A stretch of 33,333 bases of DNA from Pelagibacteraceae bacterium AG-349-L23 (GCA_003281045.1 QCDD01000006.1:1-33333), one strand, 5' to 3'; positions 18,920 through 30,116 are shown, numbered from the stretch's first letter. Program-made: numbers and translations. The notes: a model not told the origin generated them from the letters alone.

Positions 18920-18948
18920 ACTAAAACTAATTAGCAAACGTGTTATTT

Positions 18949-21900
18949 TTATTGATTTACAGGGGTTTCTGGCTGTTCAATCTGTTCTTGCTCAGAAAGA
19001 AATTTATTGTCATCTTGTAAAGCTTTTTTGTTCCATTTATTTTTAATATTACCAGTTCCAGCAGGCACTAATCGTCCAACTATCACATTCTCTTTTAAAC
19101 CATTGAGTGGATCAACTTTACCTTTGATAGCAGCATCTGTAAGAACTCTTGTAGTTTCCTGGAATGATGCAGCAGATATAAAAGACTCAGTCTGCAGAGA
19201 AGCTTTAGTAATTCCCATTAAAACTCTTTCTCCTGTGGCTAGTTTTTTACCTTCAGATTTTAATTTTTCATTAACGTTATCAAATTTAATTCTATCAATG
19301 ATTTCACCAGGTAAATAAGAGGAGTCACCTGTGGTTTTTACCTCAACTTTTTTCAACATTTGTCTTAAAATAGTTTCTATGTGTTTATCATTAATAATTA
19401 CACCTTGTAATCTATAAACCTCTTGAACCTGATTAACAAAATATTCAGTTAAATCTTTTATACCCATAATTCTAAGAATATCGTGTGGTAGTGGCTGTCC
19501 ATCTAATAAATACTCTCCTTTTTTAATTTTTTCACCCTGATTGAAATTGATGTGTTTTCCTTTAGGTATTAAATAGTTAGAAGGTTCTGACCCATCTTCA
19601 GGCACAATCGATATTCTTTGTTTTCCTCTAACTTCTTTTCCAAAGATAACTTGTCCATCATTTTCAGCAATGATTGCACTATCTTTAGCTTTTCTAGCCT
19701 CGAATAGTTCAGCAACTCTTGGAAGGCCTCCTGTGATGTCTTTAGTTTTAGTAGTTTCTTTAGGCAATCTAGCAATAACATCACCAGCAGAAACTTTTTG
19801 ACCATCTTTCACTGATAAAATTGAGTCAGGAACTAAATAATATCTAGCTTCATTATCATCTGCTTTTTTAATAACGTTTCCTTTTTCATCTCTTAAAGTA
19901 ATTCTTGGTTTTAAATCTGTACTTTTTGATTGAGACCGCCAGTCAACAACTGATTTTGAAGAGATACCTGTTGCATCATCTGTTGTTTCTTGAATTGATA
20001 CACCATCAATCAAATCAACAAAACTTGCAATACCACTTTTTTCAGCAATTACTGGTGTGGTATAAGGATCCCATTCACAAATTTTTGTGTTAGCTTTTAC
20101 TTTATCATCATTCTTAAAAAATAATTTTGAACCATAAGCTACTTTGTAAACAGCAATTTGAACTCCGTTATCATCCTCAATAGATAATTGAGTATTTCTG
20201 CCCATGACAATTAAGTTCTTTTTAGAATCTTCCAGAATATTTGAATTTATAATTTTTAAAGTTCCTTCATTTTTAGTTACTATTTGTGAGTCTTGCTTAA
20301 CTGATGCAGTACCTCCCACGTGGAAAGTTCTCATTGTTAATTGCGTTCCTGGTTCTCCAATTGATTGTGCAGAAATCATTCCAATAGCCTCACCAACATG
20401 CACCATTTGACCTCTCGACAAGTCTCGTCCATAACAAGTTGCACAAACACCCTCTTTTGAACTACACGTCATGACTGAGAAAACTTTTAATGATTTGATA
20501 CCAGCAGAATCAATTTTATCACAACCAAATTCATCAATCATTGATGATTTTTTAATTATTACTTCACCTGTTATAGGATGCTTTACATCAGTTGCAACAA
20601 CTCTACCTAAAGCTCTTTCAGATAAGCTCACAACTACATTACCACCCTCTAATATTTCTGATAATTCTATAAAACCAGGACTATCGCAATTTTTTTTAGT
20701 GATCGTTAAATCTTGAGCAACATCGCAGAGTCTTCTAGTTAAATAACCTGAACTCGCTGTTTTAAGTGCTGTATCTGCTAGACCTTTTCTAGCACCATGG
20801 GTAGAATTAAAATATTCTAATGCAGTTAAACCTTCTTTAAAATTTGAGGTTATTGGACTTTCAATAATTTCACCTGATGGTTTTGCAATAAGTCCTCTCA
20901 TTCCAGCCAATTGTTTCATTTGTGCTGCAGATCCTCTTGCTCCGCTATCTGCCATCATAAATACTGAATTTATCTTCAATCCTTCTGAAGTTTTCTCTGT
21001 TGCAGAAATTCCTTTCATCATCTCACCAGCAACTTTATCAGTACATTTTGACCAAGCATCAACGACTTTATTATATTTTTCACCTCTAGTGATTAAACCC
21101 TCTGCATATTGTGTTTCATAATCAGCAATTAGTTTTTTTGTGTCATCGATTAATTGAGTTTTATTCTCAGGAATAACTAAGTCATCCTTACCAAAAGAAA
21201 TTCCAGCTTTAAATGCGTGTTTAAACCCTAGATCTTTTAATCTATCGCAAAAAATTACTGTTGTTTTTTGTCCGCAAAATCTAAAGACAATATCAATGAT
21301 TTCAGAAACTGTTTTTTTTGGTAAAATTCTATCGATCAAAGAAAACTTAATATTTTTATTTTTTGGTAATAAGTTAGCTAATAGAAATCTTCCTGCAGTA
21401 GATGTATACTTTTCAAATTTTTGATTACCTTTTTCATCAATAGTTTCAAATCTTGAAATAATTGTACTATGAACTTTGATTTGACCAGAGGATAAAGCAA
21501 ATTCAATTTGATCTGCATTTAAGAAATACCCAGCCGGCTTATCAGTAACTGGCTCTTGAGATAAATAATAAATTCCTAAAATCATATCCTGACTTGGTAC
21601 AATTATTGGTTTTCCGTTTGATGGAGAAAGAATATTGTTAGTTGATAGCATTAATATTCTGGCTTCTAGTTGTGCCTCTAAACTTAAAGGAACATGAACA
21701 GCCATTTGATCACCATCAAAATCTGCATTAAACGCTGCACATGTTAAAGGATGTAATTCAATCGCATCTCCCTCAATTAATTTTGGTTCAAAAGCTTGAA
21801 CTCCCAACCTGTGAAGTGTTGGAGCTCTATTTAGTAAAACTGGATGTTCTCTAACAATTAACTCAAGTGCGTCCCAAACAGCATTAGTTTCTTTCTCAAC

Positions 21901-23112
21901 TAATTTTTTTGCTTGTTTAATTGTTGAAGCTAAGCCAAGTTTATTAAGTCTTGCATATAAGAATGGTTTAAATAACTCTAACGCCATTTTTTTTGGCAAT
22001 CCACATTCGTGTAATTTTAGATCTGGACCTACTACGATGACTGAACGACCTGAATAATCAACTCTTTTACCAAGAAGATTTTGTCTAAATCTACCTTGTT
22101 TTCCTTTTAACATCTCGGCTAAAGATTTTAACGGTCTTTTACCTGTGCCAGTAATTACTCTACCTCTTCTTCCGTTATCAAAAAGTGCATCAACAGACTC
22201 TTGTAACATTCTTTTTTCATTTCTGATGATAATATCTGGTGCCTTAAGATCCATTAGTCTCTTTAAACGATTATTTCTATTAATAACCCTTCTATAAAGA
22301 TCATTTAGATCCGATGTTGCAAATCTTCCACCATCTAAAGGAACCAATGGTCTTAATTCTGGTGGAATAACTGGAACAACAGTCATGATCATCCACTCAG
22401 GTTTTTGACCAGTCTCAATAAAAGACTCAATTAATTTCAATCTCTTAATAGCTCTTTCTTCATTAACTTTTGATTTCGTTTCTTTGATATAATCAACAAG
22501 ATTTTTTCTCTCTAAATCTAAATCCAGATTTTTAAGCATTTCCAGAACTGCCTCAGCTCCAATTCCAGCTGTAAAAGCCTCCTCACCATATTCATCTTGA
22601 TATTTTGCTAGTTCTTCCTCATTTAAAAGCTGATTTTTTTGCAGACCAGTTAAACCTGGCTCAATGACTATAAAATTTTCAAAATACAAAACCCTTTCAA
22701 CTTCTTTAAGCTTCATATCAACTGCAAGTGCTATTCTACTTGGTAGTGATTTTAAAAACCAAATGTGCGCAACAGGTGTCGCTAAATTAATGTGACCCAT
22801 TCGTTCTCTTCGAACATTTGATTTTGTAACTTCAACACCACATTTTTCACATATGATACCTCTAAATTTCATTCTTTTATATTTTCCACATAAACATTCG
22901 TAATCTTTAATTGGACCAAATATTCTTGCACAGAAAAGACCATCTTTCTCTGGTCTAAAAGTTCTGTAATTGATAGTTTCTGGTTTTTTTATTTCACCAT
23001 AGGTCCAAGATTTTATTTTCTCTGGGCTGGCTAATGAGATCTTGATACTATTAAAATTTTGAGCTTCAGATATTTCTGAATTTTTAAATAGATCTGTTAG
23101 TTCTTTTTTCAT
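18949..23112 (-). CDS. rpoC: DNA-directed RNA polymerase subunit beta'
   Basis: Beta' holds the catalytic Mg2+ of RNA polymerase. The 1387-residue protein has the N-terminal zinc site [13 protein letters not shown]...CEKCG (about 72-92), the active-site loop NADFDGDQ with Asp464, Asp466 and Asp468, the bridge-helix/trigger-loop region ([21 protein letters not shown]), and the second zinc site [15 protein letters not shown]. Length is normal for alphaproteobacteria. It follows rpoB by two bases, and no split or insertion is seen. Confidence 0.99.
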   Translation of the reverse strand: MKKELTDLFKNSEISEAQNFNSIKISLASPEKIKSWTYGEIKKPETINYRTFRPEKDGLFCARIFGPIKDYECLCGKYKRMKFRGIICEKCGVEVTKSNVRRERMGHINLATPVAHIWFLKSLPSRIALAVDMKLKEVERVLYFENFIVIEPGLTGLQKNQLLNEEELAKYQDEYGEEAFTAGIGAEAVLEMLKNLDLDLERKNLVDYIKETKSKVNEERAIKRLKLIESFIETGQKPEWMIMTVVPVIPPELRPLVPLDGGRFATSDLNDLYRRVINRNNRLKRLMDLKAPDIIIRNEKRMLQESVDALFDNGRRGRVITGTGKRPLKSLAEMLKGKQGRFRQNLLGKRVDYSGRSVIVVGPDLKLHECGLPKKMALELFKPFLYARLNKLGLASTIKQAKKLVEKETNAVWDALELIVREHPVLLNRAPTLHRLGVQAFEPKLIEGDAIELHPLTCAAFNADFDGDQMAVHVPLSLEAQLEARILMLSTNNILSPSNGKPIIVPSQDMILGIYYLSQEPVTDKPAGYFLNADQIEFALSSGQIKVHSTIISRFETIDEKGNQKFEKYTSTAGRFLLANLLPKNKNIKFSLIDRILPKKTVSEIIDIVFRFCGQKTTVIFCDRLKDLGFKHAFKAGISFGKDDLVIPENKTQLIDDTKKLIADYETQYAEGLITRGEKYNKVVDAWSKCTDKVAGEMMKGISATEKTSEGLKINSVFMMADSGARGSAAQMKQLAGMRGLIAKPSGEIIESPITSNFKEGLTALEYFNSTHGARKGLADTALKTASSGYLTRRLCDVAQDLTITKKNCDSPGFIELSEILEGGNVVVSLSERALGRVVATDVKHPITGEVIIKKSSMIDEFGCDKIDSAGIKSLKVFSVMTCSSKEGVCATCYGRDLSRGQMVHVGEAIGMISAQSIGEPGTQLTMRTFHVGGTASVKQDSQIVTKNEGTLKIINSNILEDSKKNLIVMGRNTQLSIEDDNGVQIAVYKVAYGSKLFFKNDDKVKANTKICEWDPYTTPVIAEKSGIASFVDLIDGVSIQETTDDATGISSKSVVDWRSQSKSTDLKPRITLRDEKGNVIKKADDNEARYYLVPDSILSVKDGQKVSAGDVIARLPKETTKTKDITGGLPRVAELFEARKAKDSAIIAENDGQVIFGKEVRGKQRISIVPEDGSEPSNYLIPKGKHINFNQGEKIKKGEYLLDGQPLPHDILRIMGIKDLTEYFVNQVQEVYRLQGVIINDKHIETILRQMLKKVEVKTTGDSSYLPGEIIDRIKFDNVNEKLKSEGKKLATGERVLMGITKASLQTESFISAASFQETTRVLTDAAIKGKVDPLNGLKENVIVGRLVPAGTGNIKNKWNKKALQDDNKFLSEQEQIEQPETPVNQ

Positions 23113-23114
23113 AA

Positions 23115-26100
23115 TTAATTTAATTCCACATTTAATGCCAAAGATTTAATTTCTTTAACAAGTACGTTAAATGACTCTGGTATTCCAGACTCAAAGTTTT
23201 CTTCACCCTTAACAATAGTCTCATAAACTTTTACTCTTCCAGCAACATCATCAGATTTTACAGTAAGTATTTCTTGAAGTGTGTATGATGCACCATATGC
23301 CTCAAGCGCCCATACCTCCATTTCACCAAATCTTTGTCCACCTAATTGAGCTTTTCCACCCAATGGTTGTTGAGTTACCAAACTATAAGGACCTGTAGAT
23401 CTTGCATGAATCTTATCCTCCACCAAATGATGAAGTTTAAGCATATAAATTATTCCAACGGTTACTGGTCTATCAAATTTTTCACCAGTTCTTCCATCCC
23501 ATAAATAAGTTTGACCAGATTTAGGTAAATTTGCTAACTCTAACATTTCTGTTACATTTTTTTCTTTAGCCCCATCAAATACAGGTGTTGATATAGCTAT
23601 ACCATTTTGTAAATTTTCACATAAATCCTTAAATTCTGTTTTACTTAATTTATCAACTTTTTGGTCAAATATTTCCTCACCATAAACAGATTTTAAAAAA
23701 CTCTCTATTTTTTCATTTCTCTCGATTTTTTTATTATTCTCATTAACCAGATTTTTAATTTGTTCTCCAAATTCTTTACAAGCCCATCCTAAATGAGTTT
23801 CAAGAATTTGTCCTACATTCATACGACTTGGCACACCTAAAGGATTTAATACTATATCTACTGGCCGACCATCTTCTCTATAAGGCATGTCCTCGACTGG
23901 CACAATCTTACTAACTACACCTTTATTACCATGTCGACCCGACATTTTATCACCAGGTCTCAATCTTCTTTTGATTGCAACAAAAACTTTTACCATTTTC
24001 ATCACACTAGGTAATAAATCATCACCACTTCTTATTTTTAAAACTTTATCTTCAAATCTTTCAGTTATATCTTGTTTAGCTTTATTATACTGATCTTTTA
24101 ATTGCAAAAATGCATTTTCATTTTTTGGGTTTGAAATAGTAAGTTTAAAAAGATCATTAATTGGTATTTTATCAATAGTTTCAAAATCTAACTTGGAACC
24201 GGCTTCAACATCTTTTATTTTCTTAGAAAGAGTTTCCCCTGATAAAATTTGAGCAGCTCTTTGTTTAATACTTCTCTCTAAAATTTCTTCTTCAACGATT
24301 TTGTCTTGTTGTACTTGATCAATTTCTGCACGTTCAATTGTGATAGATCTTTCATCTTTCTCTATACCATGTCTGTTGAAAACTCTTACATCAACTACAG
24401 TACCGCTGCTTCCTCTAGACATTCTAAGTGATGTATCTGTAACATCTATAGCTTTTTCACCAAAAATTGATCTTAATAACTTTTCTTCTGGACCCGAAGC
24501 AGAGTCTCCTTTTGGAGTTACTTTACCTACCAAGATATCACCAGCATTCACCTCTGCACCAATATATACTATTCCTGACTCATCTAAATTTTTTAAAGCT
24601 TCTTCATTAACATTAGGTATATCTCTTGTAATTTCTTCCTCACCAAGTTTTGTATCTCTTGCCATAATTTCATATTCAACAATATGTACTGAGGTAAATA
24701 CATCATCAGTCACACATCTTTCTGAAATTAAAATAGAGTCCTCAAAATTGTATCCTTGCCACGGCATAAATGCTACAGTTACATTTTTTCCTAAAGCTAA
24801 CTCACCTAATTTAGTCGAAGGACCATCTGCAATTATATCACCTGTTTTTACTTTATCGCCTACTCTAACCAGAGGTCTTTGATTAATACATGTGTTTTGA
24901 TTTGATCTTTTAAATTTTTGTAAATTGTAAATATCAACACCTGATTTAGAAAAATCAGTTTCCTCTGTGACTTTAATTACAATTCTCTTACCATCAATTT
25001 TATCAACTACTCCATCTCTTTTAGCAACAATAGTAACTCCCGAGTCTAATGCAACATCACTTTCGATTCCAGTTCCAACCAAAGGTGCTTCAGGTTTTAA
25101 TAGAGGGACTGCTTGTCTCATCATATTAGAACCCATTAACGCTCTGTTTGCATCATCATTTTCTAAAAAGGGTATTAAAGAAGCAGCGACAGAAACTAAT
25201 TGTTTAGGAGAAACATCAATATAATCTATCGTTTCAGGTTTTGCCAAAAGGAAGTTTAAGTTTTGTCTACAAGAGACTAATTCCTCGACTATCTTTCCAT
25301 TTTTATCAATTTTAGTATTTGCTTGGGCTATGGTAAATTTTGTTTCTTCCATTGCTGACAAATATTCTACTTTATCCTGAACAACACCCTCTTTTACTCT
25401 CTTATAAGGACTCTCAATAAAACCATATTTATTAATTTTTGCATAAGTAGATAAACTATTTATCAAACCAATATTTGGACCTTCTGGAGTCTCGATAGGA
25501 CAAATTCTTCCATAATGAGTTGGATGAACGTCTCTAACCTCAAATCCAGCTCTCTCCCTTGTTAGTCCACCAGGACCTAAAGCAGAAACTCTTCTTTTAT
25601 GAGTAATTTCTGAAAGTGGGTTTGTTTGATCCATAAATTGAGAAAGTTGAGAACTTGCAAAAAAATCTTTTAGTGAAATTGTAAGTGGTTTTGCATTTAT
25701 CAAATCTTGTGGCATTGCTGACTCGATATCTAAAGTGGTCATTTTTTCTTTAATAGCTCTCTCCATTCTATAAACACCGATACGAGCTTGATTTTCAACT
25801 AATTCTCCTACAGATCTAACTCTTCTATTTCCAAGATGGTCAATGTCGTCAACATCATCTTTACCATCCCTTAAGTCCAACATTTTACGAATAATTGCTA
25901 AAATATCATCATTTCTTAATATTGTAATTTTATCTGAACATTCTAAATCTAATCTAGAATTCATTTTGACTCTTCCAACGTCAGACAAGTCATATCGGTC
26001 TGAGCTAAAGAATAAATTATTGAAAATTTGAGTTGCTATTTCAATTGTTGGAGGTTCACCGGGTCTTAACATCTTATAAATTTCGGTAATTGCCTCATCT

Positions 26101-27203
26101 TTAGTATTATTTTTGTCATTCAAAATTGTGGTGAGTAAATAAGGACCTTTGTTTATAGAATTTGTTACAGAAATATCTAAACTTGTAATATTTGCATCTA
26201 AAATTTGTTGAATGATTGTTTCATTTAACTCAGTACCAATTTTTAATAATCCGTCCTCTTTATCATTTAATTTAATATCTTTATGTAAAAACTTTCCAAA
26301 TAAAGATTCTTTTGCAACTAGTATATCTTTTAATCCATCATTAGATAATTTTTTAGCATTTAAATAATTTATTTTTTCTCCTAATTTGATTACAACTTTT
26401 CCTGATTTAGCATCAACAACTTCTTCAGAGAAATTTTTAGCTTTATAATTTTCAGGGTTAAATTTTGTTTTCCACTTTTCTGATTTTGTATCAAAAATAA
26501 ATTTTTCTGACTCATAAAATTCATTTACAATTTCACTTTTTGAATAACCAAGAGCAAGCAATAAAGTAGACGCAAGAATTTTTTTCTTTCTATCTATTTT
26601 AAAATATAAAAAATCTTTTACATCATATTCAAAATCTAACCAAGATCCTCGATTTGGTATTACCCTACAATTAAATAAAAGCTTCCCACTCGCATGTGTT
26701 TTACCTTTATCATGATCAAAAAATACCCCTGGGCTTCTATGCATTTGATTGACAACAACTCTTTGAACACCATTGGTTATGAATGTTCCACTATTAGTCA
26801 TCATGGGAACTTCTCCCATATAAACTTCTTGTTCTTTCGCTGATAAAATATCTTTTGTATTTGTTTCTTGGTTTATTTCATAAACAACTAAACGCAATGT
26901 ACATTTTAAAGCTGAGGAATAAGTTAAACCTCTAGCAATACATTCTTCTACATCAAATTTTGGTTTTTCAAGTCTGTATGATACATATTCTAAAGTTGCT
27001 TTATCATTTAGATCTTCAATAGGAAAAATACTTTTAAATACTCTGTCAAATCCTTTAGTTAAATCACCTGCTTCAGGGTTAAAAAATGTTAATTCATCGT
27101 AGGAATTTTTTTGAACTTCTATTAGATTAGGAATAGACAAACTCTCTTTAAGTTTTCCGAAACTCTTTCTAATATTTTTCTTTTCAGTAAAAGATATTTG
27201 CAT
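23115..27203 (-). CDS. rpoB: DNA-directed RNA polymerase subunit beta
   Basis: Beta forms one pincer of RNA polymerase. The 1362-residue protein carries the rifampicin-pocket segment [20 protein letters not shown] at 517-536. The positions where resistance mutations usually occur (Gln, Asp, His and Ser of the pocket) are unmutated; only a neighbouring Asn is Thr (residue 527), compared with E. coli. The C-terminal clamp segment [18 protein letters not shown] is present. It starts 57 bases after rplL, a spacer largely occupied by a hairpin, and has only a weak Shine-Dalgarno sequence. Confidence 0.99.
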   Translation of the reverse strand: MQISFTEKKNIRKSFGKLKESLSIPNLIEVQKNSYDELTFFNPEAGDLTKGFDRVFKSIFPIEDLNDKATLEYVSYRLEKPKFDVEECIARGLTYSSALKCTLRLVVYEINQETNTKDILSAKEQEVYMGEVPMMTNSGTFITNGVQRVVVNQMHRSPGVFFDHDKGKTHASGKLLFNCRVIPNRGSWLDFEYDVKDFLYFKIDRKKKILASTLLLALGYSKSEIVNEFYESEKFIFDTKSEKWKTKFNPENYKAKNFSEEVVDAKSGKVVIKLGEKINYLNAKKLSNDGLKDILVAKESLFGKFLHKDIKLNDKEDGLLKIGTELNETIIQQILDANITSLDISVTNSINKGPYLLTTILNDKNNTKDEAITEIYKMLRPGEPPTIEIATQIFNNLFFSSDRYDLSDVGRVKMNSRLDLECSDKITILRNDDILAIIRKMLDLRDGKDDVDDIDHLGNRRVRSVGELVENQARIGVYRMERAIKEKMTTLDIESAMPQDLINAKPLTISLKDFFASSQLSQFMDQTNPLSEITHKRRVSALGPGGLTRERAGFEVRDVHPTHYGRICPIETPEGPNIGLINSLSTYAKINKYGFIESPYKRVKEGVVQDKVEYLSAMEETKFTIAQANTKIDKNGKIVEELVSCRQNLNFLLAKPETIDYIDVSPKQLVSVAASLIPFLENDDANRALMGSNMMRQAVPLLKPEAPLVGTGIESDVALDSGVTIVAKRDGVVDKIDGKRIVIKVTEETDFSKSGVDIYNLQKFKRSNQNTCINQRPLVRVGDKVKTGDIIADGPSTKLGELALGKNVTVAFMPWQGYNFEDSILISERCVTDDVFTSVHIVEYEIMARDTKLGEEEITRDIPNVNEEALKNLDESGIVYIGAEVNAGDILVGKVTPKGDSASGPEEKLLRSIFGEKAIDVTDTSLRMSRGSSGTVVDVRVFNRHGIEKDERSITIERAEIDQVQQDKIVEEEILERSIKQRAAQILSGETLSKKIKDVEAGSKLDFETIDKIPINDLFKLTISNPKNENAFLQLKDQYNKAKQDITERFEDKVLKIRSGDDLLPSVMKMVKVFVAIKRRLRPGDKMSGRHGNKGVVSKIVPVEDMPYREDGRPVDIVLNPLGVPSRMNVGQILETHLGWACKEFGEQIKNLVNENNKKIERNEKIESFLKSVYGEEIFDQKVDKLSKTEFKDLCENLQNGIAISTPVFDGAKEKNVTEMLELANLPKSGQTYLWDGRTGEKFDRPVTVGIIYMLKLHHLVEDKIHARSTGPYSLVTQQPLGGKAQLGGQRFGEMEVWALEAYGASYTLQEILTVKSDDVAGRVKVYETIVKGEENFESGIPESFNVLVKEIKSLALNVELN

Positions 27204-27212
27204 CTATGTCTT

Positions 27213-27242
27213 AATACTGATTAAATTTAATTAACCAGTACT
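27213..27242 (-). promoter_or_regulatory. 12-base-pair hairpin in the rplL-rpoB spacer
   Basis: The minus-strand transcript can form a 12-pair stem (two G-U pairs) around a 6-base loop: AGTACTGGTTAA pairs with TTAATCAGTATT. It ends 9 bases before the rpoB ATG and fills more than half of the 57-base spacer. No U-run follows. In E. coli the same spacer holds an attenuator and an RNase III site, so a processing or attenuation role here is a reasonable inference, not shown. Confidence 0.5.
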
Positions 27243-27260
27243 TAAAAATTTCCTGTTAAT

Positions 27261-27626
27261 TTACTTAAGTTCTACTTTTGCACCAGCAGCTTCTAACTTA
27301 GCTTTAATTTCCTCTGCTTCTTTTTTAGGTACACCAGCTTTAACTTCTTTAGGTGCCCCCTCTACCAAGTCTTTTGCTTCTTTTAAACCAAGAGAAGTTG
27401 CTGCTCTTACTTCTTTTATTACATTTATTTTTTTATCTCCTGCAGAAACAAGCATTATTGAAAAATCATCCTTGTCTTCTGCCGCTGCCGCTGCTCCTGC
27501 TGCTGCTGGAGCTGCTGCCGCCATTGGCGTAACACCCCATTTTTCCTCTAATTTTTTTGAAAGATCTGCTGCCTCTGCAACAGTCAAACTTGATAAGTCC
27601 TCTATAATTTTATTTAGATCTGGCAT
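27261..27626 (-). CDS. rplL: 50S ribosomal protein L7/L12
   Basis: L7/L12 forms the flexible stalk that recruits translation GTPases, several copies per ribosome. The 121-residue acidic product has an N-terminal dimerisation domain (about 1-32), an Ala-rich hinge ([18 protein letters not shown], about 35-52) and the factor-binding C-terminal domain with [20 protein letters not shown] (about 72-91). The GC-rich hinge is the most GC-rich stretch of its surroundings, as expected from alanine codons. It follows rplJ by three bases. Confidence 0.98.
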   Translation of the reverse strand: MPDLNKIIEDLSSLTVAEAADLSKKLEEKWGVTPMAAAAPAAAGAAAAAEDKDDFSIMLVSAGDKKINVIKEVRAATSLGLKEAKDLVEGAPKEVKAGVPKKEAEEIKAKLEAAGAKVELK

Positions 27627-27629
27627 AAT

Positions 27630-28151
27630 TTACTCTTTAGGTTGTGTTTCAGAATTTTCTGGGGGTAAACTACTCATTTTTTCTGATCGTGCAAGCAAAA
27701 TACTCACTAATTTTGATGCAGATGCATTCAAAATACCCACAATATTAGCCCTTGCTTCGTCTAAGGTAGGTAAATTTGCGACATTCATTACTCCAGCTTG
27801 ATCAAGAATTTCATTTTCCATCATTCCACCGATCAGTTTCAGATTCTCATTATCTTTTGCAAACTTGGATAGGATTCGTGCTGACATAATTGCATCTTCT
27901 CCAAATGCAACGGCTGTTGGGCCGGTAAATAAATTTGATAAATCTTTACACTTAGTTTTTTCCAATGCTAATTTTGTAATTCTATTTTTTGTAATCTTAA
28001 AAATTATTCCATGTTCTCTCATTTTTGATCTTAATTCATCTAACTGGGTCATTGTAAGACCTTGATAATGAGTAACCATAACCGCTTTACTATTCTCAAA
28101 TTGCTTTGTCATTTCAGAGATGTAATTTTTCTTTTGTTCTTTGTTCATCAT
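27630..28151 (-). CDS. rplJ: 50S ribosomal protein L10
   Basis: L10 anchors L7/L12 dimers to 23S rRNA. The 173-residue product has the family N-terminal region KAVMVTHYQGLTMTQLDELR (about 19-38), KNRITKLALEKT (about 55-66) and LFTGPTAVAFG (about 74-84). Two adjacent ATG codons (28151 and 28148) are possible starts; the first is given here, and the second would remove one Met. It starts only three bases after rplA, so the L10 leader known from E. coli has no room here. Confidence 0.97.
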   Translation of the reverse strand: MMNKEQKKNYISEMTKQFENSKAVMVTHYQGLTMTQLDELRSKMREHGIIFKITKNRITKLALEKTKCKDLSNLFTGPTAVAFGEDAIMSARILSKFAKDNENLKLIGGMMENEILDQAGVMNVANLPTLDEARANIVGILNASASKLVSILLARSEKMSSLPPENSETQPKE

Positions 28152-28154
28152 AAC

Positions 28155-28844
28155 TTAAATATTTTTTCCTAATTTTAATTTATATGAAACACCCATTGTT
28201 GATGTCACAAATGAAGTTCTAATTAGATCACCTTTTACGGTATTATTTGATTTTTCTTTCTCGAGTGTATCTATAACGGCATTAAAATTTTTAATTAACA
28301 TCTCATCACTGAAAGATTTTTTTCCTATACTTACACCAATATTTCCATCTTTATCATTTCTAATTTCTACTTGACCAGATTTTGCATCTGAAATTGCTGT
28401 TTTTAAATTTTCAGTCACAGTTCCTAACTTTGGATTTGGCATTAAACCTTTTGGTCCTAATACTTTTCCTAATTTTGATAATTTAATCATCATGGATGGA
28501 GTACAAATTAATTTTTCAAAATCCATTTCACCATTTTTAATTTTTTCGATAAATTCATCACCACCAACAATATCTGCACCAGCACTTTTAGCTTCATCAG
28601 ATTTTGTATCTTCACATACGACAGCAACTTTTATCTTTTTACCAGTTCCACCAGGAAGATTTACCACAGTCCTAATATTTATCTCACTTTTTTTTTGTTT
28701 ATTGTTGATCTGAAAACTTAAATCGACTGACTCATCAAATTTAGTTGTACAATTTTTTTTTACTACTGGAAGTAATTTTTCAATTACCTCAGATGGAAGT
28801 TCTGTAGTTTTTTCAGGAAGTTTTTTGAATCTTTTTGAAGACAT
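28155..28844 (-). CDS. rplA: 50S ribosomal protein L1
   Basis: L1 forms the mobile stalk that moves deacylated tRNA out of the E site and, in E. coli, represses rplK-rplA translation. The 229-residue product has the typical RTVVNLPGGTGKKIKVAVVC (about 57-76), MMIKLSKLGKVLGPKGLMPNP (about 117-137) and GQVEIRNDKDGNIGVSIGKK segments. It starts two bases after rplK. Confidence 0.98.
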   Translation of the reverse strand: MSSKRFKKLPEKTTELPSEVIEKLLPVVKKNCTTKFDESVDLSFQINNKQKKSEINIRTVVNLPGGTGKKIKVAVVCEDTKSDEAKSAGADIVGGDEFIEKIKNGEMDFEKLICTPSMMIKLSKLGKVLGPKGLMPNPKLGTVTENLKTAISDAKSGQVEIRNDKDGNIGVSIGKKSFSDEMLIKNFNAVIDTLEKEKSNNTVKGDLIRTSFVTSTMGVSYKLKLGKNI

Positions 28845-28846
28845 AA

Positions 28847-29278
28847 TTAATCTTTTACCTCGATACCCATTGATCTTGCAGAACCAGCAATAATTTTGAC
28901 CGCTTGATCTAAATCAAGAGCATTCAAATCTTCCATTTTTTGTTTAGCAATTTCTTCAGCTTGTTTTTTTGTTATTGTAGCAACAATATTTCGGCCAGGT
29001 TCTTGCGAACCACTCTTTAGTTTTGCGGCTTCTCTTATAAAAAAAGACGCAGGTGGGGATTTAATTTTAAAGTCAAATTTTTTGTCTTTATAGACAGTAA
29101 TTTCAACTGGTACAGGTTTGCCAGCTAACTTTTTTGTTTTGTCATTAAAAGCTTTACAAAATTCCATTATGTTTACTCCACGTTGACCCAATGCTGGTCC
29201 AACCGGTGGAGCAGGATTTGCTTGACCACCTTTAATCTGTAACTTTATAAAACCACTAATTTCTTTCTTAGCTGCCAT
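28847..29278 (-). CDS. rplK: 50S ribosomal protein L11
   Basis: L11 with its rRNA forms the GTPase-associated centre and is needed for RelA activation. The 143-residue product shows [20 protein letters not shown] (about 17-36) and the C-terminal rRNA-binding domain ending [11 protein letters not shown]. The Pro residues of the thiostrepton-binding face (NPAPPVGPA) are unchanged. It lies four bases after nusG, leaving no room for an L1-binding leader. Confidence 0.98.
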   Translation of the reverse strand: MAAKKEISGFIKLQIKGGQANPAPPVGPALGQRGVNIMEFCKAFNDKTKKLAGKPVPVEITVYKDKKFDFKIKSPPASFFIREAAKLKSGSQEPGRNIVATITKKQAEEIAKQKMEDLNALDLDQAVKIIAGSARSMGIEVKD

Positions 29279-29282
29279 AAAT

Positions 29283-29813
29283 TTAACTAACCTTTTCCAC
29301 TTGATTATATTCTAAATCAACTGGTGTTGGCCTTCCAAATATAGAAACTGACACCTTAAGTCTAGACTTTTCTTCATCAATTTCCTCAACCATTCCACTA
29401 AATGAAGCAAAAGGTCCATCAATTACCTGTACTTTTTCACCAACTGTATACTCTATTGCTGATTTTGGTTGGGCAACTCCGTCTTTTATCTGACCTAAAA
29501 TTTTATCAATTTCTTTGTCTGATACTGGAACAGGCATACCCTTTGTTCCCAGGAAACCACTGACACGTTTTATATTTTTTATCATATGGTAAATATCATT
29601 ATCCATCTCGCTCTTAATAAGAACATAGCCTGGAAAATATTTTTTTTTTCTTTGAATTCGCTTACCTCTTTTAACTTCAGTTACATCATGAGTTGGAACG
29701 ATAATTTCCTCAAATTTTTCTGAAATTTTAGCTTTATCTGCCTCTTCTTTAATTAGACCTGCAACTTTGTTTTCAAAACTTGAGTGCGATTGAACTATAT
29801 ACCAATTTTTCAT
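29283..29813 (-). CDS. nusG: Transcription termination/antitermination protein NusG
   Basis: NusG binds elongating RNA polymerase, suppresses pausing, and links it to Rho or to ribosomal S10. The 176-residue protein has the NGN domain (about 1-100) with [15 protein letters not shown] (3-17) and [13 protein letters not shown] (55-67), and a KOW domain with [16 protein letters not shown] (125-140). Its ATG shares one base with the secE stop (TAATG). The secE-nusG-rplK order is nearly universal in bacteria. Confidence 0.98.
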   Translation of the reverse strand: MKNWYIVQSHSSFENKVAGLIKEEADKAKISEKFEEIIVPTHDVTEVKRGKRIQRKKKYFPGYVLIKSEMDNDIYHMIKNIKRVSGFLGTKGMPVPVSDKEIDKILGQIKDGVAQPKSAIEYTVGEKVQVIDGPFASFSGMVEEIDEEKSRLKVSVSIFGRPTPVDLEYNQVEKVS

Positions 29814-30004
29814 TAAATGCTCACTTTAAGTAATAGTTCTAAGAAAAATTTTAAAACCTGATCTAATAATAAAAAAAATAAAGACATTACTACTGCCATT
29901 GCAAAAACCATTAATGCACCTTGGAGCGTCTCTTTTCCTGTAGGCCAAGAGACTTTGAATGCCTCTTGTTTTACTTCTTGTATAAATTTAATCGGGTTCT
30001 TCAT
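29813..30004 (-). CDS. secE: Preprotein translocase subunit SecE
   Basis: SecE clamps SecY in the inner membrane. The 63-residue single-helix form has the conserved amphipathic stretch FIQEVKQEAFKVSWPTGKET (about 7-26) and one membrane segment (about 29-58), lacking the two extra N-terminal helices of E. coli SecE. Its ATG is only 17 bases after the CCA end of tRNA-Trp, and no Shine-Dalgarno sequence is visible in that gap. Confidence 0.96.
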   Translation of the reverse strand: MKNPIKFIQEVKQEAFKVSWPTGKETLQGALMVFAMAVVMSLFFLLLDQVLKFFLELLLKVSI

Positions 30005-30021
30005 AGTTTTTTATTTCATAT

Positions 30022-30097
30022 TGGCAGGAGCGGAGGGACTCGAACCCTCAGCCTCCGGTTTTGGAGACCGGCGCTCTACCAATTGAGCTACACTCCT
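30022..30097 (-). tRNA. tRNA-Trp (anticodon CCA)
   Basis: A 76-base cloverleaf on the minus strand: acceptor AGGAGTG pairs with CGCTCCT, D arm GCTC...GAGC, anticodon stem CCGGT/ACCGG with loop CTCCAAA, T arm with GTTCGAGT, and an encoded 3' GCCA. It lies between tuf (9 bases before it) and secE (17 bases after it), so it must be cut out of a shared transcript or be separately transcribed. Confidence 0.97.
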
Positions 30098-30098
30098 A

Positions 30099-30116
30099 TA
30101 TAGAGTTTACTCTATA
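30099..30116 (-). promoter_or_regulatory. Hairpin spanning the tuf stop codon, next to tRNA-Trp
   Basis: A perfect 7-base inverted repeat TATAGAG / CTCTATA encloses the loop TAAA, in which TAA is the tuf stop codon. The 5' arm is made of the last two tuf codons and the 3' arm lies in the spacer, ending one base before tRNA-Trp. No U-run follows. A processing or mRNA-end-protection role is inferred. Confidence 0.5.

Noticed and set aside
18870-18948. Intrinsic terminator after rpoC
   Set aside because: No GC-containing stem followed by a U-run is present; the short CTAATTAG palindrome is too weak.
24340-24882. Open frame of 180 codons antisense to rpoB
   Set aside because: It lies wholly inside rpoB, its composition mirrors the rpoB codons, and it resembles no protein family I know.
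25585-25655. Rifampicin-resistance allele of rpoB
   Set aside because: The main resistance positions are unmutated; the single Asn-to-Thr difference may be ordinary lineage variation.
27472-27801. Ala-rich open frame antisense to rplL and rplJ
   Set aside because: The alanines come from the complement of the L7/L12 hinge codons; there is no independent support.
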